Shown piece by piece: positions 16,263-25,242 of a stretch of DNA of 64,000 nucleotides. Numbering within the stretch: position 1 is the first letter of the stretch; each line of letters opens with the position of its first letter. The DNA comes from Achromobacter marplatensis (GTDB taxonomy: Bacteria > Pseudomonadota > Gammaproteobacteria > Burkholderiales > Burkholderiaceae_B), in assembly GCF_002209535.1 (NCBI RefSeq), contig NZ_NJIG01000005.1, forward strand, positions 62,001-126,000. The letters are read 5' to 3'. A program made the position numbers and the translations under genes. A model generated the notes under the pieces. The model saw only the letters and a program-made list of their open reading frames with translations. It did no database searches and was not told the DNA's origin.

Positions 16263-16907
16263 ATGTTTCCCAACGACAGACCCCAGACCCTGGGCGAAGA
16301 AATCGCCAACACCATCAGCCATGGGGTGGGTGCGGCAGGCGCCCTCGCCGCTGCGCCCTTCCTGATCATTGCCGCCGTCCGCCAGGGTGACGCCGCCTTC
16401 ATCGCAGGCGCCGCCGTCTTCGCGGCATCGATGTGCCTGCTGTACCTGGCCTCCACCATCTATCACGCGCTGCCGCTATGCCGCGCCAAGCAGATCTTCA
16501 ACGTGCTGGACCATTCGGCCATCTACCTGCTGATCGCCGGCACCTACACACCGTTTGCGCTGGGCGCGCTGCGCGGCCCGTGGGGCTGGACCTTGTTCGG
16601 CCTGGTCTGGGGGCTGGCCCTGCTAGGCGTGGGGCTGAAGGCCAGCAAGCGCCTGAATCGCCCGGCCGTCTCGACGGGCCTCTACCTGGCGATGGGCTGG
16701 CTGGTGATCATCGCCGTGAATCCGCTCATCGAACGCGTGCCCACGGGCGGGCTGTGGTGGCTGGTGGCCGGCGGCCTGGCCTACACGGGCGGTGTGGTGT
16801 TCTTCGTGTTCGACAACCGCTGGCGCTACAGCCACTTCATCTGGCACCTGTTCGTGCTAGCCGGCACCGTGTGCCATTTCTTCGCGGTGCTGTGGTACGC
16901 GGCCTGA
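16263..16907 (+). CDS. Hemolysin III (YqfA/TrhA, PAQR-like) membrane protein
   Basis: Integral inner-membrane protein of 214 residues with seven predicted transmembrane helices, of the bacterial hemolysin III / TrhA branch of the PAQR superfamily. Family signatures are the N-terminal LGEEIANTISHGVGAAGAL, the STIYHALP and LDHSAIYLLIAGTYTPFALG segments, and the C-terminal HFIWHLFVLAGTVCHFFAV. The conserved His, Ser and Asp residues form a zinc site in PAQR proteins. In E. coli the homologue affects membrane lipid and energy homeostasis; the hemolysin name is historical. It is monocistronic, with 286 bases of upstream non-coding DNA in which I see no definite promoter. Confidence 0.9.
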   Translation: MFPNDRPQTLGEEIANTISHGVGAAGALAAAPFLIIAAVRQGDAAFIAGAAVFAASMCLLYLASTIYHALPLCRAKQIFNVLDHSAIYLLIAGTYTPFALGALRGPWGWTLFGLVWGLALLGVGLKASKRLNRPAVSTGLYLAMGWLVIIAVNPLIERVPTGGLWWLVAGGLAYTGGVVFFVFDNRWRYSHFIWHLFVLAGTVCHFFAVLWYAA

Positions 16908-16914
16908 CGCGCCG

Positions 16915-18102
16915 TCAACGGCGGCGGGCCGCGCCCGCCTCCGGCATCGCCAGCAGCCCCCGCTTCATCAACCCGCGCACACCAGGCACCAGCAGCGAAC
17001 CGCCGAACAGCAGGTCGCGCCACAAGCCCGGGCCCGACGACTGGAAACACGGCGTCAGGGCGCGGCTCAGCGTCTGATACATGCGCGAGGGCAGCAACCG
17101 GCTGCGCGCATAACGCGCTGGCCCCTCGGCGGCGCCGTACTGTCCCAGCGCGCGGGCCAGCGCCAGCGCGTCCAACACCGCCAGCGTCGCGCCCAGCCCC
17201 AATTGCGGGCTCATCGCATGACCCGCGTCCCCCACCGCACAGTAGGGTCCGGCGGCCAGTCCGCGCGGCCACGTGTGGCGGTAGGTGGCCACGGACAGAT
17301 CCTCATGCCGGGACACCTGGTCCACGACCGGCGCGGCTTCGGGCCACAACGCCAGCAACTGATCTTTCCACTGCCCGATCGGCGCGGCGCGCCAAGCGGG
17401 CAAGGCATCATGGCGGATGCTCCAGAACAGCGACAGGCGCACGCCCTGCGGACCGATGTCGGTAGGCAGCAGCCCCATCATCTGACGCGTGCCGCGAAAG
17501 CGCTGCAAAAGCTGCGTGGCCCCCGGCCAGTCCGGCGCCCAGAACTGCCCCCACAGCGCGCCCCATCGGTACACGCGGGACTTGCTGGCCAATCCAACCT
17601 GTTCACGCAGCGCGGACGCCGCGCCATCGGCCACCACGAACACGTCGAAGGTGGATTCCGCCTGGCTGGCGCCGTCGCCATGGACCACACACGCCCTGCC
17701 CGCCTGGTTGTCCAGCGTCTGGACCGGACAGCCGAACGAAAACGCGACGCCCGCGCGCCGGCAGGCGTCGAACAGCACGCCGCCCAATGCCGCCCGGGTC
17801 ACCGCGCGAGCGCCATCGCCCGCGTAATCGATATCGACAACGCGCCAGCCGCGATGCGACACCCCCAGCAGGCGGTCGATCGGCGCGCCCACATTCAGCG
17901 CGTCCACGTCCACCCCAAGCGTACGCAGCGCGCGCACGCCGGGCGGCTGCAGCAGCAGGCCCGCGCCCAGGGTCGTGAAACCCGGGTGCTTTTCAAAGAC
18001 GCGCACCTGATGCCCGGCCTGCGCCAGGGCAAGCGCAGTCGCCAGCCCGGCGCTGCCAGCGCCGGCGATCCCAACGGAAAGCGGTGATTGCGACAAGGTC
18101 AT
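16915..18102 (-). CDS. FAD-dependent aromatic-ring/UbiH-type monooxygenase
   Basis: Flavoprotein monooxygenase of 395 residues of the PHBH/UbiH class A family, expected to hydroxylate an aromatic or related substrate using NAD(P)H and oxygen. Motifs present are GxGxxG (GIAGAGSAGLATALALAQAG), an acidic strand end (VRVFEK), VVADGAASALRE as the DG motif, and GDAGHAMSPQLGLGA binding the FAD ribityl chain. The start at 18102 places the Rossmann strand near the N-terminus; an upstream in-frame ATG lacks a ribosome-binding site. The partner genes that would identify a pathway are absent; the next gene on the same strand is an AraC regulator. Confidence 0.82.
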   Translation of the reverse strand: MTLSQSPLSVGIAGAGSAGLATALALAQAGHQVRVFEKHPGFTTLGAGLLLQPPGVRALRTLGVDVDALNVGAPIDRLLGVSHRGWRVVDIDYAGDGARAVTRAALGGVLFDACRRAGVAFSFGCPVQTLDNQAGRACVVHGDGASQAESTFDVFVVADGAASALREQVGLASKSRVYRWGALWGQFWAPDWPGATQLLQRFRGTRQMMGLLPTDIGPQGVRLSLFWSIRHDALPAWRAAPIGQWKDQLLALWPEAAPVVDQVSRHEDLSVATYRHTWPRGLAAGPYCAVGDAGHAMSPQLGLGATLAVLDALALARALGQYGAAEGPARYARSRLLPSRMYQTLSRALTPCFQSSGPGLWRDLLFGGSLLVPGVRGLMKRGLLAMPEAGAARRR

Positions 18103-18165
18103 GGAATCCGTATCGGCGGTCGGCCCGTCACGGGCCGACATTCGTGCGGCGATAGTACCAACACA

Positions 18166-18933
18166 CTAGTCCTGCCGCAGGTACTCCGTCGGGGGGCTGC
18201 CCAGCACGCGGCGAAACATCGTGGAAAACGCCGCCGGGCTTTGATAGCCGAAGTCCAGTGCGATGGTGGTAACCGGCTGCCCGGACGCCAGGCGCGCCAG
18301 CGCCAGCACCACACAGGCGCGCTGCCGCCACGCCGAAAAGGACATGCCCGTCTGCTGCCGGAAGTGGCGGCTGAAGGTGCGCAGGCTCATGTGCAAGCGG
18401 TCGGCCCATGCCTGGGGCGGCACACGCGCATCGGGCGCGGCGATGAAGCCGCGGCACAGCGAGGCCAGGCGCTTGTCTTGCGGCAGTGGAATATGCAGGG
18501 GCAGCACGGGCGCGCGATCGACCTCGTGCAGCAGCAAGGCCGCCAACGCGCCGTCACGGCCGTCCGGCTCATAGGCGGCAGGCATGTCCACGGCTTCCAG
18601 CAGCAATTGCCGCAACAGCGGCGACACCTCGATCACCTCGCAGGCGCTGCGATCCGCGCGCGCGGCGCCGGGCTCGATGTACGCGCTGCGTGTGCTGACG
18701 TCCAGCATGCGCACCTGGTGCGTCACGCCCGCGGGTATCCACACGGCGCGCTGCGGGGGCACCACCCAGTTGCCGTCGCGGGTCTCCACCTGCATGACGC
18801 CGGTGGCGCCGTACAGCAGCTGCGCGCGCCGGTGCGCGTGGGCCGGCAGCAACTGGCCAGGCGGATAGTCGTTGCCGATGGCGACCACGGCGCGGTCCAG
18901 CGAATCGTAGCGGTCGATATGGGTATTGCGCAT
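18166..18933 (-). CDS. AraC family transcriptional regulator with N-terminal cupin
   Basis: Regulator of 255 residues. An N-terminal cupin-like sensor (about 20-100, LPAHAHRRAQLLYGATGVMQ) precedes a C-terminal AraC helix-turn-helix pair (about 165-255, with WADRLHMSLRTFSRHFRQQT and IALDFGYQSPAAFSTMFRRV). The ATG at 18933 is taken as start because it opens the cupin domain; an upstream extension through to 19008 is not family-like. It is divergent from the TauE/SafE exporter gene with 122 bases between, so it probably controls that exporter, as is common for this regulator class. The inducer is unknown. Confidence 0.87.
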   Translation of the reverse strand: MRNTHIDRYDSLDRAVVAIGNDYPPGQLLPAHAHRRAQLLYGATGVMQVETRDGNWVVPPQRAVWIPAGVTHQVRMLDVSTRSAYIEPGAARADRSACEVIEVSPLLRQLLLEAVDMPAAYEPDGRDGALAALLLHEVDRAPVLPLHIPLPQDKRLASLCRGFIAAPDARVPPQAWADRLHMSLRTFSRHFRQQTGMSFSAWRQRACVVLALARLASGQPVTTIALDFGYQSPAAFSTMFRRVLGSPPTEYLRQD

Positions 18934-19055
18934 GGCGGACAGAGTGAGCAACCCGGCCGGCTTGGCCGAAATGCGAACATTATTGACCAATCCTATAAAG
19001 CAGGCCAATACGGGGCGCCGTATCGTGACGGCTTCTCTGCGAAAGGATGGACGGC

Positions 19056-19874
19056 ATGCTTTATCTCGTACTGGCTTTGTTCGGCTGCGTAAGCGGCGTC
19101 ACCACGGTCCTGTTCGGTTTCGGCGGTGGCTTTGTCGTGGTGCCGGTGCTGTACGGCGTGCTCACCGCTACGCACGGCGCGGGCGACGCCATCGGCCAAT
19201 CCGCCATGCATATCGCGGTAGCGACGTCCACCTGCGTCATGATCGTGAATTCCATCGCCGCAACGCGCAAGCATCAGCGCGCCGGCAACATCGTGCGCGC
19301 CTACGTCTGGCCGCTGGCCGGCTTTATCGCCGTGGGTGCCCTGCTGGGCGCGTGGGCCGCGACCCGCGCCAGCGGCGGCCTGGTGCGCTGGATCTTCATC
19401 GCCTACCTGGGTGTGACGATCCTGGACTGCCTGCTGCGGCAAGGTTTCCTGGCGCAGCAGCATGAGACGCAGGCGCCGCAGCCCTTGGGACAGGGCGTCG
19501 TGGTGGGCGGCGGCGTGGTCATTGGCGCCATCGCCACCTTCCTGGGGGTGGGCGGCAGCGTGATGACCGTGCCCTTGCTGCGCCGGCGCGGCCTGCCCAT
19601 GGCCAAGGCGGCGGCAATGGCCAACCCGCTGACGCTGCCGGTGGCCATCGTGGGCACGCTTGCGTACATGGCGGCGGCGCGCGGCCTGCCGGCCGCGCTC
19701 GCGCCGTGGATCGTCGGCTATGTCGATCTGCTGGCTTTCGCGGCATTGGCCCTGGGTTCGCTGGCAGGCATCCGGCTGGCCGCGCCGTTGATTCCCCGCA
19801 TTCCTGACCGCTTGCACGCCCGCGTCTACGTCCTGCTGCTGGCGCTGGTGATGCTGAGCATGGTGCTGATCTGA
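19056..19874 (+). CDS. TauE/SafE family sulfite/anion exporter
   Basis: Inner-membrane permease of 272 residues with about eight transmembrane helices, TauE/SafE (DUF81) family. The two internal repeats each start with the glycine-rich motif typical of the family (VSGVTTVLFGFGGGFVVVPV and ATFLGVGGSVMTVPLL). Members export sulfite, sulfoacetate or other organosulfur anions. The ATG at 19056 is preferred because GAAAGG (19041-19046) then has a 9-base spacing; an ATG at 19047 directly abuts that site. It is divergent from an AraC-type regulator gene that likely controls it. Confidence 0.87.
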   Translation: MLYLVLALFGCVSGVTTVLFGFGGGFVVVPVLYGVLTATHGAGDAIGQSAMHIAVATSTCVMIVNSIAATRKHQRAGNIVRAYVWPLAGFIAVGALLGAWAATRASGGLVRWIFIAYLGVTILDCLLRQGFLAQQHETQAPQPLGQGVVVGGGVVIGAIATFLGVGGSVMTVPLLRRRGLPMAKAAAMANPLTLPVAIVGTLAYMAAARGLPAALAPWIVGYVDLLAFAALALGSLAGIRLAAPLIPRIPDRLHARVYVLLLALVMLSMVLI

Positions 19875-19916
19875 CCGTTCGGCACGCGAACCGCGCTGCA
19901 ACGCACAAACCTAAAG

Positions 19917-20038
19917 ACACATCGCGACCAGCAGCGACTACGAAACCGCGCAAAACGTTTCTGCGGCCGTCCCAGGGGCGACCCTCCCACGCCGCGCCTG
20001 GATCTCGTGGCCTGCCGACACAGGAAAACACATCGCGA
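19917..20038. repeat. 11-base direct repeat in the DUF4168 upstream region
   Basis: ACACATCGCGA occurs at 19917-19927 and again at 20028-20038 in the 229-base gap between the TauE gene and the DUF4168 gene. The second copy ends 65 bases before the ATG. It could be a regulator site pair or chance. Confidence 0.3.
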
Positions 20039-20103
20039 AACTTGTCCCACGGCACGTCCCGTCGTCATCATGGTCGGACATTCAACCGGAACAAGGAGGT
20101 TTC

Positions 20104-20496
20104 ATGCAGCGTTCCACTTACGCATTCCTATCCGCCGCCATTCTGACGACGGCGCTGTCCGGTGCCCCCGCCCTGGCGCAGAACGCCAGCCAGCCGCCGG
20201 CTCAACCGCAGATGGCCCCCGCCATTTCGCAACCCACCGACCAGCAGCTGCAACGCTTCGCGTCGGCATCGCAGAAGGTGTCCGGCGTGGTCGACGAATA
20301 CCGCCCCAAGGTCGACGCCGCGAAGTCGGACGACGCCAAGCAGAAGGTGGTGCAGGAAGCGGACGCCAAGATGGTGCAGCTGGTGCGTGCGGACGGACTG
20401 ACCGTCGAAGAATTCAATGGCATCGGCCAGGCCGTGCAGCAGAACCCGCAGTTGAAGCAGCGGGTCATGAACATGAGCCAGGGCGCGCCGAAGTAA
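20104..20496 (+). CDS. DUF4168 family exported protein
   Basis: Small exported protein of 130 residues. A cleavable signal peptide occupies about the first 25 residues (basic start, hydrophobic core, cleavage after ALA-QN). After a Gln/Pro-rich linker comes a helical DUF4168 domain with a duplicated pattern (LQRFASASQKVSGVVDEYRP and MVQLVRADGLTVEEFNGIGQ). The second half resembles the usual family ending about neither too many nor too few residues from the stop. Function is unknown; relatives are periplasmic. AAGGAGG sits 6 bases before the ATG, one of the strongest ribosome-binding sites in the window. A strong terminator follows, so it is a single-gene transcript. Confidence 0.8.
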   Translation: MQRSTYAFLSAAILTTALSGAPALAQNASQPPAQPQMAPAISQPTDQQLQRFASASQKVSGVVDEYRPKVDAAKSDDAKQKVVQEADAKMVQLVRADGLTVEEFNGIGQAVQQNPQLKQRVMNMSQGAPK

Positions 20497-20526
20497 CCCA
20501 GGGCCGGACCGGGGATTGTCCGGCCT

Positions 20527-20562
20527 GCGCCACGCGTCTTCGGGCGCGTGGCGCTTTTTCTT
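20527..20562 (+). terminator. Rho-independent terminator after DUF4168 gene
   Basis: GCGCCACGCG (20527-20536) pairs perfectly with CGCGTGGCGC (20545-20554) across an 8-base loop containing TTCG, followed by TTTTTCTT. It is 30 bases after the stop codon and is a textbook intrinsic terminator. Confidence 0.92.
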
Positions 20563-20637
20563 GCGCGCCGCAACGCGCCGGACGCGTTATCCTGACTGCC
20601 GTCCTTATCCACTGGCACGTCCAAGGAGCACGGCATC

Positions 20638-21336
20638 TTGAACCCGGATCTCACCCTGTACGATTTGGCCGGCGCCGACGCGTCGCTACGTTTCAGCCCG
20701 CATTGCTGGAAAACGCACATGGCGCTGGCCCACAAGGGCCTGTCCGCCAAGACCGTGCCCTGGCGCTTCACCGAAAAGGAAGCGATCGACTTTTCCGGCC
20801 AGAAGCTTGTTCCCGTGCTGGTGCACGACACCCATGTCGTCAGCGATTCGTGGCAGATCGCCTGCTATCTGGAAGACACGTTTCCCGAGCGGCCGTCATT
20901 GTTTGGCGGCGCGGGCGGGCGCGCCGTCACCCTGTTCACGAACGCCTGGGCGGATGCCACGCTGGTACCGGTACTGGCGCGCCTGCTGCTGCCCGCCATC
21001 CACGGCCTGATCCATGAGAAAGACGTGGACTACTTCCGCGCATCGCGCGAAAAGCGCTTCGGCAAGCTGGAAGACCTGCCTGCGGGTTACGCCGACCAGA
21101 TCGCGGCGTTGCGGGCGGCGCTGCTGCCGCTGCGCCTGACGCTTGCCAGGCAGCCCTACCTGGCGGGCAGCCAGCCTGGCTATGCCGACTACGCGGTGTT
21201 CGGCATGTTCATGTGGGCCCGCTGCACCAGCCCGCTTGTGCTGCTGGCCGAAGACGATCCCGTCCATGCCTGGCGCGAACGGCTGCTTGATGCCTTTGAC
21301 GGCATGGCCCGCCGCGCGCCGGTAGCCGCTGGCTGA
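20638..21336 (+). CDS. Glutathione S-transferase family protein
   Basis: Cytosolic GST-fold protein of 232 residues. The N-terminal thioredoxin-like domain holds the putative catalytic SPHCWKTHMALAHKGL segment (SPxC arrangement), LVPVLVHDTHVVSDSWQIACYLED is the glutathione-binding beta-strand and Ser motif, and the C-terminal half is all-helical. It resembles the beta-etherase (LigE/F)-like or unclassified proteobacterial GSTs. The start is a TTG at 20638: AAGGAG at 20623-20628 is 9 bases upstream, and no ATG in a suitable position exists. It abuts the convergent ABC permease gene with no space between stop codons. Confidence 0.85.
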   Translation: MNPDLTLYDLAGADASLRFSPHCWKTHMALAHKGLSAKTVPWRFTEKEAIDFSGQKLVPVLVHDTHVVSDSWQIACYLEDTFPERPSLFGGAGGRAVTLFTNAWADATLVPVLARLLLPAIHGLIHEKDVDYFRASREKRFGKLEDLPAGYADQIAALRAALLPLRLTLARQPYLAGSQPGYADYAVFGMFMWARCTSPLVLLAEDDPVHAWRERLLDAFDGMARRAPVAAG

Positions 21337-22098
21337 TCAGGTCTTCAGCCGGTAGCCCGTCTTGAAGATCCAGCGTACGCCGATCAGGCAGGCCACGAGG
21401 AACACCAGCGTCATACCGACGCTGACGCCCACGCTGACATCCGACACGCCGTAGAACGCCCAGCGGAAGCCGCTGACCAGGTAGACCACCGGGTTGAACA
21501 GGGTGGCGGTCTGCCAGAACGGCGGCAGCATCTTGATGGAATAGAAGGTGCCGCCCAGGAAGGTCAGCGGCGTGATGATCATCAGCGGGATGATCTGCAG
21601 CTTCTCGAAGCCATCGGCCCACACGCCGATGATGAAGCCGAACAGGCTGAACGTGACGGCCGTCAGCACCAGGAAGCCCAGCATCCAGATCGGGTGCGCG
21701 ACCTCAAACGACACGAACAGGCGCGCCGTGGCCAGCATGATCAGCCCCAGGATGATGGACTTGCTGGCGGCCGCCCCCACGTAGCCCATCACGATCTCCA
21801 CATACGAGATGGGCGCCGAATGGATTTCGTAGATGGTGCCCGAGAACCGCGGCATGTAGATGCCGAAGGACGCGTTGGCGATGCTTTGCGTCAAGAGCGA
21901 CAGCATGATCATGCCCGGCACGATGAACGCGCCGTAGCTGACCCCGTCGATCTCGACCATGTGCGAACCGATGGCCGAACCGAATACCACGAAGTACAGC
22001 GACGTGGAGATGACCGGCGACAACACGCTTTGCATCAGCGTGCGCCAGGCCCGGGCCATTTCAAACAGGTAGATAGCGCGGATGGCGTAGAAGTTCAT
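21337..22098 (-). CDS. ABC-2 type transporter permease (YadH/NodJ-like)
   Basis: Inner-membrane permease of 253 residues with six predicted helices, ABC-2 family. Characteristic segments are [38 protein letters not shown] and [20 protein letters not shown] followed by [16 protein letters not shown], which closely follow E. coli YadH and NodJ. Its start overlaps the ATPase stop by 4 bases (ATGA), so the two are translationally coupled and form an exporter. The substrate (lipid, polysaccharide or drug) cannot be inferred. Confidence 0.9.
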   Translation of the reverse strand: MNFYAIRAIYLFEMARAWRTLMQSVLSPVISTSLYFVVFGSAIGSHMVEIDGVSYGAFIVPGMIMLSLLTQSIANASFGIYMPRFSGTIYEIHSAPISYVEIVMGYVGAAASKSIILGLIMLATARLFVSFEVAHPIWMLGFLVLTAVTFSLFGFIIGVWADGFEKLQIIPLMIITPLTFLGGTFYSIKMLPPFWQTATLFNPVVYLVSGFRWAFYGVSDVSVGVSVGMTLVFLVACLIGVRWIFKTGYRLKT

Positions 22099-23018
22099 GA
22101 TTGACCGTGTACCAGGCTGACAAAGATGTCCTCAAGCGAGCTTTCCGATGAATTCAGGTCGGTGAATTCGATCTGGAGCCGGCTCAGGTCGTGCAGCAGT
22201 TGGGAAATCTGACCGCCGCCCTGGTTGTCGTAGGTGTAGACCAGCTTGTAGCCATCGCTGGACAAGTCCAGCTGATAGGCGTCCAGCGCGGTCGGGATGC
22301 CCGGCAACGGCGCTTTCAAGGTCAGGCTGAGCTGGCGCTTGCCCAGCTTGGCCATCAGCGCGTCCTTTTCTTCGACCAGAATGATCTCGCCCTTGCGGAT
22401 CACGCCAATGCGGTCGGCCATTTCCTGCGCTTCTTCAATGTAATGCGTGGTCAGGATGATGGTGACCCCGCTTTCCCGCAGGCGCCGCACCATTTCCCAC
22501 ATGCCGCGGCGCAGCTCCACGTCCACGCCCGCGGTGGGTTCGTCCAGGAACAGGATGGCCGGTTCGTGCGACAGCGCCTTGGCGATCATGACGCGGCGCT
22601 TCATGCCGCCTGACAACGCCATGATGCGGCTGTCCTTCTTGTCCCACAAGGACAGGTCGCGCAGCACCTTTTCGATATAGGCGGGGTTGGCCGGCTTGCC
22701 AAAGAGGCCACGGCTGAACGTGACGGTGTTCCAGACGCTTTCGAACGCGTCGGTGGAAATCTCTTGCGGCACCAGGCCGATCTTGGAGCGCGCGGCGCGG
22801 AAGTCCGACACGATGTCGTGGCCGTCGGCCAGTACGCGGCCATCGCTGGGATTGACGATGCCGCAGATGATGCTGATCAATGTCGTCTTGCCCGCGCCGT
22901 TCGGCCCGAGCAAGGCGAAGATCTCACCGCGCTGAATTTCCAGGTTGACGCTCTTGAGCGCCTGGAACCCTGAAGCGTATCGTTTGGATAAGCCCTGAAC
23001 TGATATAACCGGCTGCAC
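22095..23018 (-). CDS. ABC transporter ATP-binding protein (YadG/NodI-like)
   Basis: Cytoplasmic ATPase of 307 residues that powers the adjacent permease. Walker A is [11 protein letters not shown], the signature loop is [16 protein letters not shown], Walker B is [13 protein letters not shown] and the H-loop is [12 protein letters not shown]-terminal extension of about 80 residues after the nucleotide-binding domain matches the YadG/NodI/CcmA-type drug exporters. It is the first gene of a two-gene unit; the 95-base upstream gap separates it from the DapA-type gene on the same strand. Confidence 0.92.
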   Translation of the reverse strand: MQPVISVQGLSKRYASGFQALKSVNLEIQRGEIFALLGPNGAGKTTLISIICGIVNPSDGRVLADGHDIVSDFRAARSKIGLVPQEISTDAFESVWNTVTFSRGLFGKPANPAYIEKVLRDLSLWDKKDSRIMALSGGMKRRVMIAKALSHEPAILFLDEPTAGVDVELRRGMWEMVRRLRESGVTIILTTHYIEEAQEMADRIGVIRKGEIILVEEKDALMAKLGKRQLSLTLKAPLPGIPTALDAYQLDLSSDGYKLVYTYDNQGGGQISQLLHDLSRLQIEFTDLNSSESSLEDIFVSLVHGQS

Positions 23019-23113
23019 ACGAGCCCCCGACGTGATCGATAGCCGGAGATTTTACCCGCCACGCCGTTACAGCTTGTTCGGCGTGGCGGAACGCAGTGTT
23101 CCCGTTTCAGGGA

Positions 23114-24052
23114 TTAACGCCCCCAGCGCAGCACCAAGGGGTCCAAGCGGCGGGCGGTTTCCAAAAGGCCCTGGCGGACCTCGGGGCGCATGGGCGGGAA
23201 CGGATGCCGGGGCGCCTCGCAATCGATCACGCCGCCGGCCTTCATCAGCGCTTTGGCGGTGAGGATGCCGCCCTGCCGGTTTTCGTAATTGATCAGCGGC
23301 AGCCAGCGCTCGTACAGGCGGTAGGCCTCATCGCGGCGGCCCGCGCGGTGCGCCTCGATGATGGGGCGGATGCCGTCGGCAAAGCCGCCGCCCGTCATGG
23401 ATCCGGTGGCGCCCGCGTCCAGGTCGGGCAGCAGCGTGATGGCCTCCTCACCGTCCCAGGGCCCCTCCACCGCCGCCCCGCCCAGCGCGATCAGGTCGCG
23501 CAGCTTGGAAGCCGCGCCCGCGGTTTCGATCTTGAAGTACGACACCTGCCGGATCTCGCGCGCCATCTTGGCCAGCAGCGCGGCGGACAACGGCGTGCCC
23601 GCCACCGGCGCGTCCTGGATCATGATGGGAATGTCCACCGCGTCCGACACCTGCTGGAAGAAGGCCTCGACCTGCGCTTCGGGCACGCGGATCGTCGCCC
23701 CATGGTAGGGCGGCATGATCATCAGCATGGCCGCGCCCTGGTCCTGCGCGCGCCGGCTGCGCGCCGCGCATACCTGGGTGCTGAAGTGCGTGGTCGTGAC
23801 GATGACGGGCACGCGGCCCGCCACGTGTTCCAGGATGGTCCGCGTGAGCACCTCGCGTTCTTCGTCCGACAGCACGAACTGTTCGGAAAAGTTCGCCAGG
23901 ATGCACAGGCCGTCCACCCCCGAGTCGATCATGAAGTCCACCGCCCGCTTCTGGCTGGGCAGGTCCAGTTCGCCCGCCTCGGTAAACGGGGTGGGCACCA
24001 CCGGGAAGATGCCGCGGTAACGCGGCGTGGGGTTCGTAGGGGTCGTTGTCAT
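23114..24052 (-). CDS. DapA superfamily aldolase/dehydratase (non-DHDPS)
   Basis: Class I aldolase-type (beta/alpha)8 enzyme of 312 residues. The Schiff-base lysine is K174 (SYFKIETAG). The position that is Tyr in dihydrodipicolinate synthase (YNVP) reads Q146-D-A-P149, so lysine biosynthesis is unlikely. Context points to a 2-keto-3-deoxy sugar-acid aldolase or dehydratase: directly upstream on the same strand (8-base gap) is a rhamnonate-dehydratase-like enolase-superfamily gene whose 2-keto-3-deoxy product it could cleave. It ends a module with a PdxA-like dehydrogenase, a Bug-type binding protein and a divergent LysR regulator. Confidence 0.82.
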   Translation of the reverse strand: MTTTPTNPTPRYRGIFPVVPTPFTEAGELDLPSQKRAVDFMIDSGVDGLCILANFSEQFVLSDEEREVLTRTILEHVAGRVPVIVTTTHFSTQVCAARSRRAQDQGAAMLMIMPPYHGATIRVPEAQVEAFFQQVSDAVDIPIMIQDAPVAGTPLSAALLAKMAREIRQVSYFKIETAGAASKLRDLIALGGAAVEGPWDGEEAITLLPDLDAGATGSMTGGGFADGIRPIIEAHRAGRRDEAYRLYERWLPLINYENRQGGILTAKALMKAGGVIDCEAPRHPFPPMRPEVRQGLLETARRLDPLVLRWGR

Positions 24053-24060
24053 CCGCGGGC

Positions 24061-25233
24061 CTATTCGATGATGTTGAAATCGTTCAGGTACTCGGTCTTC
24101 AGCGTCAGCCCCAGGCCCGGCTTATTGTCATCCAGGTCGATGAAGCCCTCTTTGGCCACCGGCTCGCCGTCGAAGATGTAGTAGAACAGCTCATTGCCGA
24201 CTTCCACGTCGAACATCGGGAAATACTCACTCATGGGCGAGGCCAGCGTGCTCATGGTGAGGTGGTAGTTGTGCATCTGGCCGGCGTGCGGGATGACCGG
24301 CACGCTGTAGGCCTCGCACAGCGCATTGATCTTGTGCGCCGCCGTGATGCCGCCCACGCGGTTCGTGTCGTACTGCACGACCGACACCGCCTTCCTGTCC
24401 AGCAGCTGCTTGAACCCGTAAAGCGAGAACTCGTGCTCGCCGCCCGAGATCGGGATCGACGTCAGCTGGTTCAATTCGGCGTAGCCGTCGACATCATCAG
24501 CGATGACGGGCTCTTCCAGCCAGCGGGGCTCGAACTTCTCAAGCTTGGGCAGAATGCGCTTGGCGTATTCCAGGTTCCAGCCCATATAGCATTCCAGCAT
24601 CAGGTCCGTGTCGTACCCGATGACTTCGCGCACGGCCTCGACCGACTTCAGGTTCTCGACCACGCCCTTCTGCAGATGCGCCGGCCCGTAACCGAAGCGC
24701 ATCTTGAACGCGGTGAACCCCTGGTCCAGATAGGTCTGCGCCTCTTCCTGCATCGCCTTCAGGTCGGTGCGGTACAGCTTGGAGTAGTAGACGGGGATCT
24801 TCTCCTTGGTGCGGCCGCCCAGCAGCTTGAAGACGGGCTTGTTCACCGACTTGCCCAGAATGTCCCAGATGGCGATATCGATGCCCGATATCGCCGCCAT
24901 CGTCACGCCCTTGCGGCCCCAGGCTTGCGTGGCCCGGTACATGCGCTGCCACAGGTATTCGTAGTCCCACGGGTCCTGCCCCACGACCAGCGGCGTCAGG
25001 TACTGGTCGATGATGGCCTTGGCCACGCGCGGGGCCAGCGCCACATTGCCCAGGCCCACGATGCCGTCATCGGTTTCCACTTCGACGACGGTCCAGCCGT
25101 GGAAGCGGAACGTGCTCATGGTTTCCTGCTTGGAATACAGCAGGTCCATGGCGTTGGAGCAGAAGTTGCCCTGGGGCGGCACGGTCTTGCCGGTCCATTC
25201 GAAAACACGGGCGCGGACGGATTTGATCTTCAT
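24061..25233 (-). CDS. Mandelate racemase/muconate lactonizing enzyme family dehydratase, L-rhamnonate dehydratase-like
   Basis: Enolase-superfamily enzyme of 390 residues, predicted to dehydrate an acid sugar to a 2-keto-3-deoxy acid with Mg2+. Visible features: capping-domain start [13 protein letters not shown], a Lys region [10 protein letters not shown], acidic metal-ligand segments LECYMGW, WLEEPV and SGGEHEF, and a catalytic His region [12 protein letters not shown]. The C-terminal [20 protein letters not shown] and DKPGLGL-type ending (here NKPGLGLTL) resemble rhamnonate dehydratases. The exact sugar acid is uncertain. It lies between the PdxA-like and DapA-type genes (9- and 8-base gaps), so all are co-transcribed. 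Confidence 0.85.
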   Translation of the reverse strand: MKIKSVRARVFEWTGKTVPPQGNFCSNAMDLLYSKQETMSTFRFHGWTVVEVETDDGIVGLGNVALAPRVAKAIIDQYLTPLVVGQDPWDYEYLWQRMYRATQAWGRKGVTMAAISGIDIAIWDILGKSVNKPVFKLLGGRTKEKIPVYYSKLYRTDLKAMQEEAQTYLDQGFTAFKMRFGYGPAHLQKGVVENLKSVEAVREVIGYDTDLMLECYMGWNLEYAKRILPKLEKFEPRWLEEPVIADDVDGYAELNQLTSIPISGGEHEFSLYGFKQLLDRKAVSVVQYDTNRVGGITAAHKINALCEAYSVPVIPHAGQMHNYHLTMSTLASPMSEYFPMFDVEVGNELFYYIFDGEPVAKEGFIDLDDNKPGLGLTLKTEYLNDFNIIE

Positions 25234-25242
25234 GTCGGGTTC

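Noticed and set aside
23114..24052. Dihydrodipicolinate synthase for lysine biosynthesis
   Set aside because: The catalytic Tyr position is Gln146 and the gene lies in a sugar-acid operon with a Bug receptor.
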